Source: Actinomycetota bacterium (lineage in GTDB: Bacteria > Actinomycetota > Thermoleophilia > Gaiellales > Gaiellaceae). Taken from it: a stretch of DNA of 64,000 bases. This document shows, piece after piece, positions 8,340 to 16,755 of this stretch. The stretch covers positions 1 through 64,000 of the forward strand of contig VAWI01000002.1 of NCBI GenBank assembly GCA_005884005.1. Reading direction: 5' to 3'. The first letter of the stretch is position 1. The number at the start of each line of letters is the position of its first letter. A program made the position numbers and the translations under genes. The notes under the pieces were generated by a model. It was not told the DNA's origin. It did no database searches and saw only the letters and a program-made list of their open reading frames with translations.

Positions 8340-8359
8340 GCAAATCCGAGGAGGTAACG

Positions 8360-8752
8360 ATGAGCGGTTACACCGTCCAGAACCTGAAGAACGTCGAGGA
8401 CCAGGCGCCCAAGTTCGGGCTTTCGCCCCAGCTCGAGGCGCGGATGGCACGTGTGCCGCTCGAGCTCGAGCAGTTCGGGATCAGCTACCAGCGAATCGCC
8501 CCCGGCTTCCGCGTCCCCTGGGGACACACGCACAACGTGCAGGAGGAGGTCTACGTCGTCGTCTCGGGGAGCATGCTGGCAAAGCTCAATGAGGATGTCG
8601 TCGAGCTGAAACAGTGGGACGCCGTTCGCGTCCCGAAGGAGACGATGCGATCGTTCGAAGGCGGTCCCGAGGGGGCCGAGGTGATCGCGGTCGGTGCGCC
8701 CAACACCGGTCCCGGCGATGCCGTCGTCGAGCAGGGGTGGTGGAGCGACTGA
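8360..8752 (+). CDS. cupin-domain protein
   Basis: This 130-residue protein is a single small beta-barrel cupin. It has the first cupin motif (GHTHNVQEEVYVVVSGSM, His/His/Glu metal-binding pattern at residues about 55-72) and the second, more degenerate motif (WDAVRVPKETMRSFEGG). Such proteins bind a metal or small ligand; no specific substrate can be named. A strong GAGGAGG sits eight bases before the ATG. It is divergent from leuS and followed by the structured repeat element, with fbiC converging from the other side. Confidence 0.8.
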   Translation: MSGYTVQNLKNVEDQAPKFGLSPQLEARMARVPLELEQFGISYQRIAPGFRVPWGHTHNVQEEVYVVVSGSMLAKLNEDVVELKQWDAVRVPKETMRSFEGGPEGAEVIAVGAPNTGPGDAVVEQGWWSD

Positions 8753-8755
8753 GCC

Positions 8756-8918
8756 GGAGGGCTTGGCGGAACGCCGCTCGTCGTCGGGGTGCGATGCTCG
8801 TTCCCCAGGCAAGGACGCAGGGAGCGTCAATAGCCAAAGCTATTGGCGCGACTGAGGACGCCGCCTGGGGGCGAGCAGCGCGGCCCGCCGGCACAGACTG
8901 TGTTTCGCCAAGCCCTCC
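8756..8918. repeat. structured intergenic repeat element, copy A
   Basis: The element fills nearly the whole gap between the convergent cupin gene and fbiC. Its ends are a perfect 13-bp inverted repeat (GGAGGGCTTGGCG at 8756-8768, complement at 8906-8918). The core (about 8808-8906) is almost identical to copy B at 44214-44320 except for one internal hairpin. Here that hairpin is an 11-bp stem with a CAAA loop (8824-8849); in copy B the sequence differs but pairing is kept. A second hairpin (around CCGCCTGGGGGCG) and a CACAGACTGTG motif are shared. Strand and function are unknown. Confidence 0.75.
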
Positions 8919-8923
8919 TTACG

Positions 8924-11464
8924 CTAGCCCGCCGCGCCGACTAGGCCCGGCCGGACCAGGCGCGTCGGGCGCTCGAGCTTCGCGTCGTTGACGCTCGGAT
9001 TGAGCGGCTCGGCGAGCGGCGACGCGCCGAAGGAGGCCTTGTGCCGCTCGGCCGGTGGCTTACCGTAGAGCGTCGTCCGCTGGCGAGGCCTACGGCCGGC
9101 GGCGCGGATCGTCCCTTCCATTGCCTCGGGCGGCAGCTCCTGGCCGTGTCTCGCGCCGGCGGCGCGGGAGATCGACTCGTTCATCAGTGTGCCGCCGAGA
9201 TCGTTGGCGCCGGCACTCAGAGCCGCCTGCGCGCCGGCGACGCCGAGCTTCACCCACGAGGCCTGCACATTCGTGATCCACGGGTGGAGGGCGAGCCGTC
9301 CGACCGCGTGCATCAGCACGGACTCGCGGAAGGTCGGCCCGCGGCGGGCTCGACCTTGCAGGTAGATCGGAGCCTCCATGTGCACGAACGGGAGCGGTAC
9401 GAACTCGGTGAACCCGCCCGACCGGCGCTGCTGGTCGCGCAGGCGGACCAGGTGACGAGCCCAGTTTCGCGGGCCGTCGACGTGCCCGAACATGATCGTC
9501 GTCGTCGAGTGGAGGCCGATCTCGTGGGCGGTCTCGTGCACCTCCAGCCACTGCCGTGTCGTCACCTTGTCGGGGCAGATCAGGGCGCGGATCTCGTCGT
9601 CGAGGATCTCCGCGGCGGTGCCCGGCAGAGATGCGAGACCGGCCGCCTCGAGCCGTTCGAGATAGTCGCGCAACGGCAAGCCGAGTGTGGCGGCGCCTTG
9701 CCAGACCTCGAGGGCCGAGAACGCGTGGATGTGCAGGTCGGGCAGCTCCGCCTTGATCGCCCGGCAGACGTCGACGTAGAAGTCGCCTGTGAACCCGGGA
9801 TGGATGCCGCCCTGTAGGCAGACCTCGGTGCCGCCGCGCTCCCAGGCTTCGTCGCAGCGCCGGAGGATCTCGTCGAGGGGGACGAGGTAGGGCGCCCCCC
9901 GGAGGTTCGCCGCCAGCTTGCCCTTGGAGAACGCACAAAAGCCGCAGCGGAAGTAGCAGACGTTGGTGTAGTTGATGTTGCGCGTGACGACGTAGGTGAC
10001 CTCGTCGCCACAGACCTCTCGGCGGAGCGCATCGGCGGCTGCGACGACCGCGGCGAAGTCGTGGCCGCGGGCCCGGAAGAGCTCGGTGACGTCGTCCTCA
10101 CCGAGCTCGACGTCGTCCCGCACCTTCGCCAGCGCCTCGGCGATCGGCGCGGAGACCGACGGCCTTCGCACGCGAGAGGGCCGTTGCGAGTCGGTTCTCG
10201 ATCGTGACAGTTCCGGCACAGACCCGTTTCCCACCTGCGCGCGCTTGCTCGATAGGCTCGCCGCGGGGAGGAGGCTGGGTGCGCCGTTAAAAAGCGCCGC
10301 AGCCCGGGGCGGCGGCTGCTCGGGCGCGCCGGCTGCCCACTCGTCTTCGCGGGCAAAGCCTTCGCTGTCCGCCAGGGCGAGGACGCGCGGCCCGACGGCA
10401 GGGTCGACCCACCGCTCGAGCTCGGCCACGTATTCGGGGTAGATCGCGAGGCGCGGCACGAGTTCCAGTTCTCGGGAGCGAGTGGCTTCGCCGAGCAGCT
10501 CGAGCTCGGGCCAGGGGGCTTCTGGATTGACGTGGTCGACCGTGACCGGGGAGACGCCGCCCCAGTCGTTGATGCCCGCGTCGAGCAGCCGAGGGAACTC
10601 CGCGTAGCTCAGGTTCGGCGGCGCCTGGATGTTCGAGCCCGGGCCGAGCACGAGCCGCGCGGCCGCGCTCGTCCACAGCAGCTCCTCGAGCGGGGGCTCC
10701 GGCGAAGCGGCCATGCGTGTTCCAGGCTTGGCGCGGAAGTTCTGGACGATCACCTCCTGGACGTGGCCGAAGCGCTCCTCGAGCCCGCGGATCGCCAGCA
10801 GAGCCTCCAGCCGCTCGCGCCGGGTCTCGCCGATCCCGATCAGGATCCCCGTCGTGAACGGGACTCGGGCCTCGCCTGCCGCCTCGATCGTCGCCAACCT
10901 CTCAGCCGGAAGCTTGTCCGGCGACGCCCAGTGGGGGCCGCCGCGCTCGCCCAGCCGGGCGGCCGTCGCCTCCAGCATCAGCCCCTGCGAGGCCGAGACC
11001 GCGCGCAAGGCGAGGGTGTCGTCGAACGACAAGACGCCCGGATTCAGGTGCGGCAGAAGGCCGGTCTCGTCGAGCACGAGACGCGCGCAACGCGCCAGGT
11101 ACTCGAGCGTCGTCGAGCAGCCGAGCCCGGCGAGCTCGTCGCGGGCGACGCGGTAGCGAAGCTCGGGCTTGTCGCCAAGGGTGAAGAGCGCCTCGCGGCA
11201 CCCGGCCGCCTCCCCCGCCCTCGCGATCTCGAGCACCTCGTCCTCGTTCATGTACGCCCGCTGCCCGCGCCGCGGCGGCCGCGCAAAGGTGCAATAGCCG
11301 CAGACATCGCGGCAGAGCTTGGTCAGCGGAATGAAGACCTTGGGCGAATAGGTGACGCGGTTTCCGTGGCCGAGCGCGCGAAGCCGGCGCGCTTCGCCCG
11401 CCAACGATCCCCACGCCTCGTCGACGAGCTCGAAGGCCTCGACCGAGGCGAGTCCCTCACCCAC
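8924..11464 (-). CDS. fbiC: FO synthase, fused CofG/CofH radical-SAM protein
   Basis: The 846-residue protein joins two radical-SAM domains that together make the deazaflavin FO, the chromophore of coenzyme F420. The N-terminal CofG-like half has the cluster motif CRDVCGYCTF (residues about 51-60); the C-terminal CofH-like half has CYFRCGFCAFSKG (about 494-506). A low-complexity linker lies at residues about 375-430. Length and domain order match FbiC of actinobacteria. The GTG start at 11464 is the first in frame. The 3' end abuts the structured repeat. Nearby PPOX-family genes are consistent with F420 use. Confidence 0.95.
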   Translation of the reverse strand: MGEGLASVEAFELVDEAWGSLAGEARRLRALGHGNRVTYSPKVFIPLTKLCRDVCGYCTFARPPRRGQRAYMNEDEVLEIARAGEAAGCREALFTLGDKPELRYRVARDELAGLGCSTTLEYLARCARLVLDETGLLPHLNPGVLSFDDTLALRAVSASQGLMLEATAARLGERGGPHWASPDKLPAERLATIEAAGEARVPFTTGILIGIGETRRERLEALLAIRGLEERFGHVQEVIVQNFRAKPGTRMAASPEPPLEELLWTSAAARLVLGPGSNIQAPPNLSYAEFPRLLDAGINDWGGVSPVTVDHVNPEAPWPELELLGEATRSRELELVPRLAIYPEYVAELERWVDPAVGPRVLALADSEGFAREDEWAAGAPEQPPPRAAALFNGAPSLLPAASLSSKRAQVGNGSVPELSRSRTDSQRPSRVRRPSVSAPIAEALAKVRDDVELGEDDVTELFRARGHDFAAVVAAADALRREVCGDEVTYVVTRNINYTNVCYFRCGFCAFSKGKLAANLRGAPYLVPLDEILRRCDEAWERGGTEVCLQGGIHPGFTGDFYVDVCRAIKAELPDLHIHAFSALEVWQGAATLGLPLRDYLERLEAAGLASLPGTAAEILDDEIRALICPDKVTTRQWLEVHETAHEIGLHSTTTIMFGHVDGPRNWARHLVRLRDQQRRSGGFTEFVPLPFVHMEAPIYLQGRARRGPTFRESVLMHAVGRLALHPWITNVQASWVKLGVAGAQAALSAGANDLGGTLMNESISRAAGARHGQELPPEAMEGTIRAAGRRPRQRTTLYGKPPAERHKASFGASPLAEPLNPSVNDAKLERPTRLVRPGLVGAAG

Positions 11465-11510
11465 CCCGTGAGCTTACGCGCGGGCGGGCTTGTCGAAGCG
11501 GACGCGGCCG

Positions 11511-11981
11511 TCAACCTGTCGCCCATCTCTCCGGGCCGTCGACCTCGACCGCGGGGTTCAGGCGTTTGAGCCGAGCCAGAAAGTCGGCGAACTCGTCTGT
11601 TTCGAGCAATCGCAGCTTCGCGTCGCCGTAGCGCACGTCGATCGTGTCTTCGTCGAGCCTGACCGAGTTGATCTCTGTCGCGTGGAAACGTCTGCGGCGG
11701 CGGAGGCTACGGAATTCGCACCATCCGTCATAGCCAAGCCGAAACTCGTAGCAGACGCCGAACGCGCCGTAGACCCACAACGCAGCGCCCGTGCTGAAGA
11801 ACATGAAGAACGACGCGAACAGGACGTCGAACCACTTCGGAGTGTCGTGACTCTCGACGGTGACGGCTGCCACCAGCAAGAACGGGCCTGCGGCGATGAA
11901 CGGCGCGCAGATCAGGCATCCCAGCGGAAGCAGGACGAAGAACCAGAGCCAGACCTTGGAGCTGCGGTACGTGCGGACCAT
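11511..11981 (-). CDS. small membrane protein of unknown function
   Basis: The 156-residue protein has two predicted membrane segments near the N-terminus (about residues 10-43, WLWFFVLLPLGCLICAPF, and 55-78, LFASFFMFFSTGAALWVYG) followed by a soluble C-terminal half resembling a PH-like or DUF domain (GWCEFRSLRRRRRFHATEI). I do not recognise the family. AGGTGA lies four bases before the ATG. It lies between fbiC and the amino-acid transporter operon, in the same direction as both. Confidence 0.6.
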   Translation of the reverse strand: MVRTYRSSKVWLWFFVLLPLGCLICAPFIAAGPFLLVAAVTVESHDTPKWFDVLFASFFMFFSTGAALWVYGAFGVCYEFRLGYDGWCEFRSLRRRRRFHATEINSVRLDEDTIDVRYGDAKLRLLETDEFADFLARLKRLNPAVEVDGPERWATG

Positions 11982-12098
11982 CGTTCACCTGACTGGCGTG
12001 CGCGAAGATAGGAGCTGCCTTTAGGGTCGGCGCAACCCGCGCGAGCCTTGAACGACCGGCCGGCCAAGCTGCCGACCGCCCGGGTTCACATCAAGGCT

Positions 12099-13322
12099 CT
12101 AGCCGATGTGAACGATCGACCCGAAGTAGACCCAGTTCCCGTTGTGGTAGCGCTCGAGCCTCGCCTGGGCGATCGGGAAGTGATCCGTGGGCGTCGTCCG
12201 GATGACGATTCCCGGGAGTACGAACGGGTTGTTCCGCTCGTCCAGGTGGGTGACCGCGCGCATCACGCTCGCCCGGGTCGGGTTCTTGCCCGCGTGCTTG
12301 AGCGCGTCGACGAGCGTGAACGCGGAGGACATGCCGTAGACGTTGTAGACGTCCGTCAGGCCCTGGCCGCCGTTGTATTTCTTCAGAATCGTCCGGAAGA
12401 GCGTCACCGCCTTGTCGCCTTTCCACCGCGGGTTGACCGGGTCCTTGTTGAACGCGATCGAGATCGAGCCTTCGGTCTGCCGCTTGCTGCTCGCGAGCGC
12501 AGCGATCGTCATCGTGTTCGAGGCGCTCGAGACGGCGTTCACGAATACCAGGGGGCGCCAGCCGAGCAAACGCGCCGACGAGTAGGACTGGATCGCGAAC
12601 TTCGGCGTCGCGAACACCATCAGCGTGTTCGCCTTCTTCGACTTCAGGCGCGCGATCTGCGACTTGACGTCGGTGTCGGTGACGTCGTAGCCCTGCTTCG
12701 ACACGATCAGCTTCGCCTTCTGGCCCAGCCCGCGCTGGAGTCCGGCGACGAGCTCCTTGCCGTAGTCGTCGTTCTGGTAGAGGACTCCGATCCGCGCGTT
12801 CGGCCTCGTTTTTGCGATGTAGCGGCCGTAGATCGTGGCCTCGCCCTTGTAACTCGGCTGGTAGCCGATCGTCCACGGGTACTTCTTGAAGTCGTTCCCC
12901 CAGGTACTGGCGCCGCTCGCGACGAGCAACTGCGGAACCTTCAGCTGGTTGAGGTACGAGCGGACGGCGAGATTCTGCTCGGTCCCGAGCGTGTTGTAGA
13001 TCGCAAAGACCTTCTCGTTTTGGACCAGGTCGCGGGTCCTCTGGATCGTCTGCGACGGGTCGTATGCGTCGTCTTCGTACTTGTACTTGATGCTCCGACC
13101 GAACACGCCGCCGTGGTCGTTGACGTACTTGAAGTAGGCGTCGGCGCCCTTGGCGACGGCGGCATAGGCCGACGCCGGACCGCTGAGCGGCGTCGTGCCG
13201 CCGATCAGGATCTGCTTCGAGGTGACGCCGGGCGTGCTGGCGCCGCCGGCCGACGCCGCTGAGACGACCACGAGCGCGCCAAACACGCCAAAGAGGACCC
13301 GGCTCTTCCCCATAGCCCTCAT
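12099..13322 (-). CDS. branched-chain amino-acid-type ABC transporter substrate-binding protein
   Basis: The 407-residue protein has a signal peptide (FGVFGALVVVSAASAGGA) and a type I periplasmic-binding fold of the LivK/HmgB kind (ILIGGTTPLSGPASAYAAVAKGADAYFKYVND). It should capture leucine-type amino acids or a related carboxylate outside the cell for LivHMGF. The start ATG overlaps the livM stop (ATGA); a second ATG lies three codons downstream. It is the last gene of the operon. True ligand cannot be told from sequence alone. Confidence 0.88.
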   Translation of the reverse strand: MRAMGKSRVLFGVFGALVVVSAASAGGASTPGVTSKQILIGGTTPLSGPASAYAAVAKGADAYFKYVNDHGGVFGRSIKYKYEDDAYDPSQTIQRTRDLVQNEKVFAIYNTLGTEQNLAVRSYLNQLKVPQLLVASGASTWGNDFKKYPWTIGYQPSYKGEATIYGRYIAKTRPNARIGVLYQNDDYGKELVAGLQRGLGQKAKLIVSKQGYDVTDTDVKSQIARLKSKKANTLMVFATPKFAIQSYSSARLLGWRPLVFVNAVSSASNTMTIAALASSKRQTEGSISIAFNKDPVNPRWKGDKAVTLFRTILKKYNGGQGLTDVYNVYGMSSAFTLVDALKHAGKNPTRASVMRAVTHLDERNNPFVLPGIVIRTTPTDHFPIAQARLERYHNGNWVYFGSIVHIG

Positions 13323-14335
13323 TCAGACCGAGTGTACAGCCGCCTTGTTAGCGGCTCTGTCAACTTCAGGAGGAAGCCGCCAAGCCCGCCCGGGAGCAGG
13401 ATCATCACTAGAACGATGGCGGTGCCGAAAAAGACGGACGGCGCTCCAGGGGCGCTGGAGAGATTCGCCGCCCAGGTGGGTACGAACTGGATGAACAGTG
13501 CCCCCAGCGCCATTCCGGCCAGCGACCCGAGTCCGCCGACGACGGCACCGACGACGAGCAGGAGCGACTTGTCGAAGGTGAACGTGCTCGGGCTGACGAA
13601 CCAGTTCGAGACGAGCACGAACAGCGAGCCGCCCACCCCCGCGTAGAAGCCGCTGATCGCGAACGCGAGCGTCTTGTAGAACGAGATGTTGATGCCGGAG
13701 GAGGCAGCGGCGACCTCGCTGTCGCGGACGGCCCTGAAGGCGCGGCCGAGCCGACCTCGCACCAGCAGCCACGCGGCTCCCGACAGCACGAGCCCGATTC
13801 CCCACGTCAGGTAGTAGAGGAAATCGTTCGTGGCGAGCGTCCAGCCCGCGAGATGTACGTGGCCGAGCGCGCCGGTCGAGCGGCTGAGCGCCTCGTCGAA
13901 CAGGTTGATTCCCTGGCTGCCGCCGGTCAGCCCGGAGAACCGCTTCAGCAGCGCCGGCATCGCAACCGCGAACGCGAACGTCGCGAGCGCGAGATAGAGG
14001 CCGGAGAGGCGCCGCGCGGGCAGGCCGAGCGCGAAGCCGGCGGCCATCGCCACGAGCCCGGCAAGCGGGATCGTCCAGAGATCGCGGAGCCCATGGTCGG
14101 CGGTCAGGATCGCGGTCGTGTAGGCGCCGACCGCCATCAGCGCCCCGTGACCGAGTGAGATCTGACCCGTGTAGCCGGTGACCAGGTTGAGGCCGATGAT
14201 CGCGATGAAGAAGCAGCCCGCGCGGGCGAACTCAGCCGCTTTCGCGTCGCTGAGCCAGTGAGGGAGCACCAGCACGAGCGCGACCGCGGCTGCTGCGAAG
14301 GCGACGCCGCCCGCGATCCGCAGGACGCGATTCAT
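13319..14335 (-). CDS. livM: branched-chain amino-acid ABC transporter permease LivM
   Basis: The 338-residue polytopic membrane protein carries the LivM signature GLNLVTGYTGQISLGHGALMAVGAY near its N-terminus and about eight to ten transmembrane helices. It pairs with LivH to form the channel. The start at 14335 is chosen because it overlaps the livH stop (ATGA) and removes a charged non-homologous extension. The tail overlaps the substrate-binding protein start in the same manner. Confidence 0.92.
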   Translation of the reverse strand: MNRVLRIAGGVAFAAAAVALVLVLPHWLSDAKAAEFARAGCFFIAIIGLNLVTGYTGQISLGHGALMAVGAYTTAILTADHGLRDLWTIPLAGLVAMAAGFALGLPARRLSGLYLALATFAFAVAMPALLKRFSGLTGGSQGINLFDEALSRSTGALGHVHLAGWTLATNDFLYYLTWGIGLVLSGAAWLLVRGRLGRAFRAVRDSEVAAASSGINISFYKTLAFAISGFYAGVGGSLFVLVSNWFVSPSTFTFDKSLLLVVGAVVGGLGSLAGMALGALFIQFVPTWAANLSSAPGAPSVFFGTAIVLVMILLPGGLGGFLLKLTEPLTRRLYTRSE

Positions 14336-15234
14336 ACGCGTCTCACGGCCAGCTTCCCGAACAGTCCGGCCGGTCTGACGAGGAGGACACCGAGGATCAC
14401 CGCCAGCGCGGCAGCCTGTCGGAGGTCGGTGCCGACCCACGAGACGTAGGTGCCGAGCAGGTTCAGGAAGACGCCGAGCGCGAGGCTCCCGATCACCGCG
14501 CCGAGCGCGCTGTCGATCCCCCCGAGCACCGCCCCGGCGAAGGCGTAGAGCAGGATCGGCTGCATGAAGTTCTGGTCGAAGCTGCCCAGCGGAGGCGCCG
14601 CCATCAGGCCGGCGACCGCACCGAGCGCGGTGGCAAGCCCCCAGCCGAGCGCGATCGTCCAGCTGACGCGGATTCCTGTCAGGCGGCTCGACTCGGGATT
14701 GAGAGCAGCGGCGCGCATCGCCAGCCCCAGCTTCGTGAACCGAAAGAAAAGCCAGAGCAGCAGCACCGCCAGGAGCGAGACGCCGATGATCCCGAGGTCC
14801 GAGATCGCGAATGCGACACCTCCGATCCGGATCGGCCGCGTCGAGAATGCGTTCGGCATCGACTTCACCTCCGGCGACCAGATCCAGAATGCAGCCCCGT
14901 TGACGATGAAGAAGAGCCCGATCGTGACAATCGCGATCGTGAGTACCGACGCTCGCTCGACGGGCCGGATCACCGCGCGCTCGAGGGCGATCCCGCCGGC
15001 GAACGAAGCGAGCACCGTCACGAGGAAGGCCGGCCAGTACGCGAATCCGTGTCGCGTCAGCGTCCAGGCAACAAAGGTCGAGAACATCGCCAGCTCGCCC
15101 TGGGCGAAGTTGACCACCCCGGTCGCACGGTAGATGAGGACCAGCGCGACCGCGAGAGTGGCGTAGGTGCCGCCCGAGGAGAGGCCGGCGACGACCTGCT
15201 GCGCGACTCCCGCCCAGTCGACGCCGACGAGCAT
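14332..15234 (-). CDS. livH: branched-chain amino-acid ABC transporter permease LivH
   Basis: The 300-residue permease begins with the LivH-type segment GLSSGGTYATLAVALVLIYRATGVVNFAQGE and has about eight transmembrane helices, with the EAA-like loop around RAAALNPESSRLTGI. It forms the membrane channel with LivM. The start is preceded by a strong GGAGGAG at six-base spacing. That ribosome-binding site lies in the 3' arm of a 10-bp stem formed with sequence just after livF, so translation may be regulated. Confidence 0.92.
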   Translation of the reverse strand: MLVGVDWAGVAQQVVAGLSSGGTYATLAVALVLIYRATGVVNFAQGELAMFSTFVAWTLTRHGFAYWPAFLVTVLASFAGGIALERAVIRPVERASVLTIAIVTIGLFFIVNGAAFWIWSPEVKSMPNAFSTRPIRIGGVAFAISDLGIIGVSLLAVLLLWLFFRFTKLGLAMRAAALNPESSRLTGIRVSWTIALGWGLATALGAVAGLMAAPPLGSFDQNFMQPILLYAFAGAVLGGIDSALGAVIGSLALGVFLNLLGTYVSWVGTDLRQAAALAVILGVLLVRPAGLFGKLAVRRV

Positions 15235-15341
15235 CAGTCGCTCCTCCGGTTCCGTTGCGGCGACTGGCGTAACCAGGGCGGACGCCCTTGGCGTGCGGTT
15301 ATCGCGCGCCAGAAGCCGGAGGGCGGGGCCGGAGGAGCCAC
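15235..15341 (-). promoter_or_regulatory. structured livF-livH leader masking the livH ribosome-binding site
   Basis: In transcript order the 107-nt gap begins with GCTCCTCCGG (15338-15329) and ends with its exact complement CCGGAGGAGC (15249-15240), which contains the livH Shine-Dalgarno. Between them are a hairpin of GGCG/CGCC with inner GCG/CGC pairs and a perfect 6-bp hairpin AGGGCG-TC-CGCCCT. A second CCTCCGG in the leader could also pair with the ribosome-binding site. This is the shape of a translational riboswitch or other mRNA switch; the ligand is unknown and the fold is by eye. Confidence 0.6.
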
Positions 15342-16049
15342 TTAATAGCCGAGGTAGGAGCGGCGGACCGACTCGTGCCGCTGCAACTCCGGGCTCGTGC
15401 CCGCCACTGCGACCCGCCCGACCTCGAGCACGTAGGCGCGGCTGGACGAGGCGAGCGCAAGGCTCGCGTTCTGCTCGACGACCAGCACGGACATGCCCTC
15501 CCGCTCGTTCAGCTCGCGGACCCCTGCGTAGAAGTCGGCCACCACGCGAGGTGCAAGCCCCAGCGAAGGCTCGTCGAGCAGCAGCAGTCGCGGCCGCTGC
15601 ATCAGCGCGCGGGCGAGCGCCAGCTGCTGCTGCTCGCCGCCGCTCAAGGTTCCGGCCGCCTGTCCGAGGCGCTCGGCGAGGATCGGGAACCGTTCGAGCG
15701 CGCGGTCGTAGTCGGCCTTGATGCCGACCCGGTCGCGGCGGACATGTGCGCCGAGCCGCAGGTTCTCATCGACGGACAGCTGCATGAAGGTCCCGCGGCC
15801 CTCGGGTACGTGTGCGATCCTCGCCCGGGCGACCGCCTCGGGCCTGCGCGGGAGCCGTTTCCCCGCAAAGACGACCTCGCCGCTCGTCTTGACCGTGGCC
15901 GAGATCGCGCGCAATGTCGTCGTCTTGCCGGCGCCGTTCGCGCCGAGGACCGCGACGATCTCGCCCTCGTCGACCGAGAGGTCGACTCCTTGCAGAGCCC
16001 GTAGCGCCCCGTAGCGGGCGGTGACGCCGCGCAGCTCAAGCAGTGGCAT
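15342..16049 (-). CDS. livF: branched-chain amino-acid ABC transporter ATPase LivF
   Basis: The 235-residue nucleotide-binding subunit has Walker A (GANGAGKTTT, residues about 36-45), the ABC signature LSGGEQQQLALARAL, Walker B (LLLLDEPSLGLAP) and the switch histidine region. Length and the LDEPSLGLAP wording are typical of LivF. It powers transport together with LivG, whose 3' end overlaps its start by 14 bp. After its stop comes the structured livH leader. Confidence 0.93.
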   Translation of the reverse strand: MPLLELRGVTARYGALRALQGVDLSVDEGEIVAVLGANGAGKTTTLRAISATVKTSGEVVFAGKRLPRRPEAVARARIAHVPEGRGTFMQLSVDENLRLGAHVRRDRVGIKADYDRALERFPILAERLGQAAGTLSGGEQQQLALARALMQRPRLLLLDEPSLGLAPRVVADFYAGVRELNEREGMSVLVVEQNASLALASSSRAYVLEVGRVAVAGTSPELQRHESVRRSYLGY

Positions 16050-16755
16050 GCTGGGGCCGCTCGCTGCCCAGGTATGCCTCGATCACGACGGGGTTCCGCT
16101 GCACCTCCGCGGGCGGACCTTCCGCGATCTTGCGGCCGAAGTCGAGCACGTGCACGCGGTCGGCGACGCCCATGACGAGATTCATGTGATGCTCGACGAG
16201 TAGCACGGTCAAATCGAAGGAGCTCCGGATCCGGCTGATCAGCGCCCCCAACTCGTCGACCTCCTCGTGACCGAGCCCGCCGGCTGGCTCGTCGAGCAGG
16301 AGCAGCCGCGGGCCCGACGCAAGCGCCCGTGCGAGCTCGACCCGCTTCATCGTCCCGAAGGGGAGACTCCCGGTCCGGCGCTGCGCCACAGCGTCGAGAC
16401 CGAGCTCGCCCAGCAACTCGCTCGCCGGCCGCTCCCCGCGTGAGTGCCTCCCTACCAGTACGTTCTCGAGCACCGTCATCGTCGGGAAGAGCTCCACGTT
16501 CTGAAACGTCCTCGCGACCCCTCGCCGAACGATCCGGTGCGGCGGGGTCCGGAGCAGGGTCTCGCCCTCGAAGGCGATCTCGCCTGAGTCCGGCCGGTAG
16601 AGCCCGGTGATCAGGTTGAAGAGCGTCGTCTTGCCGGCCCCGTTCGGACCGATGAGGCCGGCGATCTGCCCGCTCTCGACGCCGAGCGACACGTCCTCCA
16701 CGGCGACCACGCCGCCGAACCGTTTCGTCACATGCTCGACAGAGAGCAGAGCCAC
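16036..16755 (-). CDS. livG: branched-chain amino-acid ABC transporter ATPase LivG
   Basis: The 239-residue protein has Walker A (GPNGAGKTTLFNLITG), a slightly altered signature (LPFGTMKRVELARAL in place of LSGGQ) and Walker B (LLLLDEPAGGLGHEE). The LFNLITGLYRPDSGEI wording is typical of LivG. It is the first gene of the leftward livG-livF-livH-livM-SBP operon. A possible -10 for the operon (GCTAAC, minus strand) lies about 65 bp upstream. Confidence 0.9.
   Translation of the reverse strand: MALLSVEHVTKRFGGVVAVEDVSLGVESGQIAGLIGPNGAGKTTLFNLITGLYRPDSGEIAFEGETLLRTPPHRIVRRGVARTFQNVELFPTMTVLENVLVGRHSRGERPASELLGELGLDAVAQRRTGSLPFGTMKRVELARALASGPRLLLLDEPAGGLGHEEVDELGALISRIRSSFDLTVLLVEHHMNLVMGVADRVHVLDFGRKIAEGPPAEVQRNPVVIEAYLGSERPQHATA

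Noticed and set aside
8203-8343. T-box riboswitch upstream of leuS
   Set aside because: The leader is only about 100 nt, has no room for a stem I with specifier loop, and lacks the TGGNACCGCG antiterminator sequence. The leucine-codon ORF gives a better explanation.
8756-8918. Integron attC site or group II intron fragment
   Set aside because: The ends lack the attC core sites (RYYYAAC/GTTRRRY) and there is no domain V-like GNRA hairpin with an intron-encoded protein nearby.
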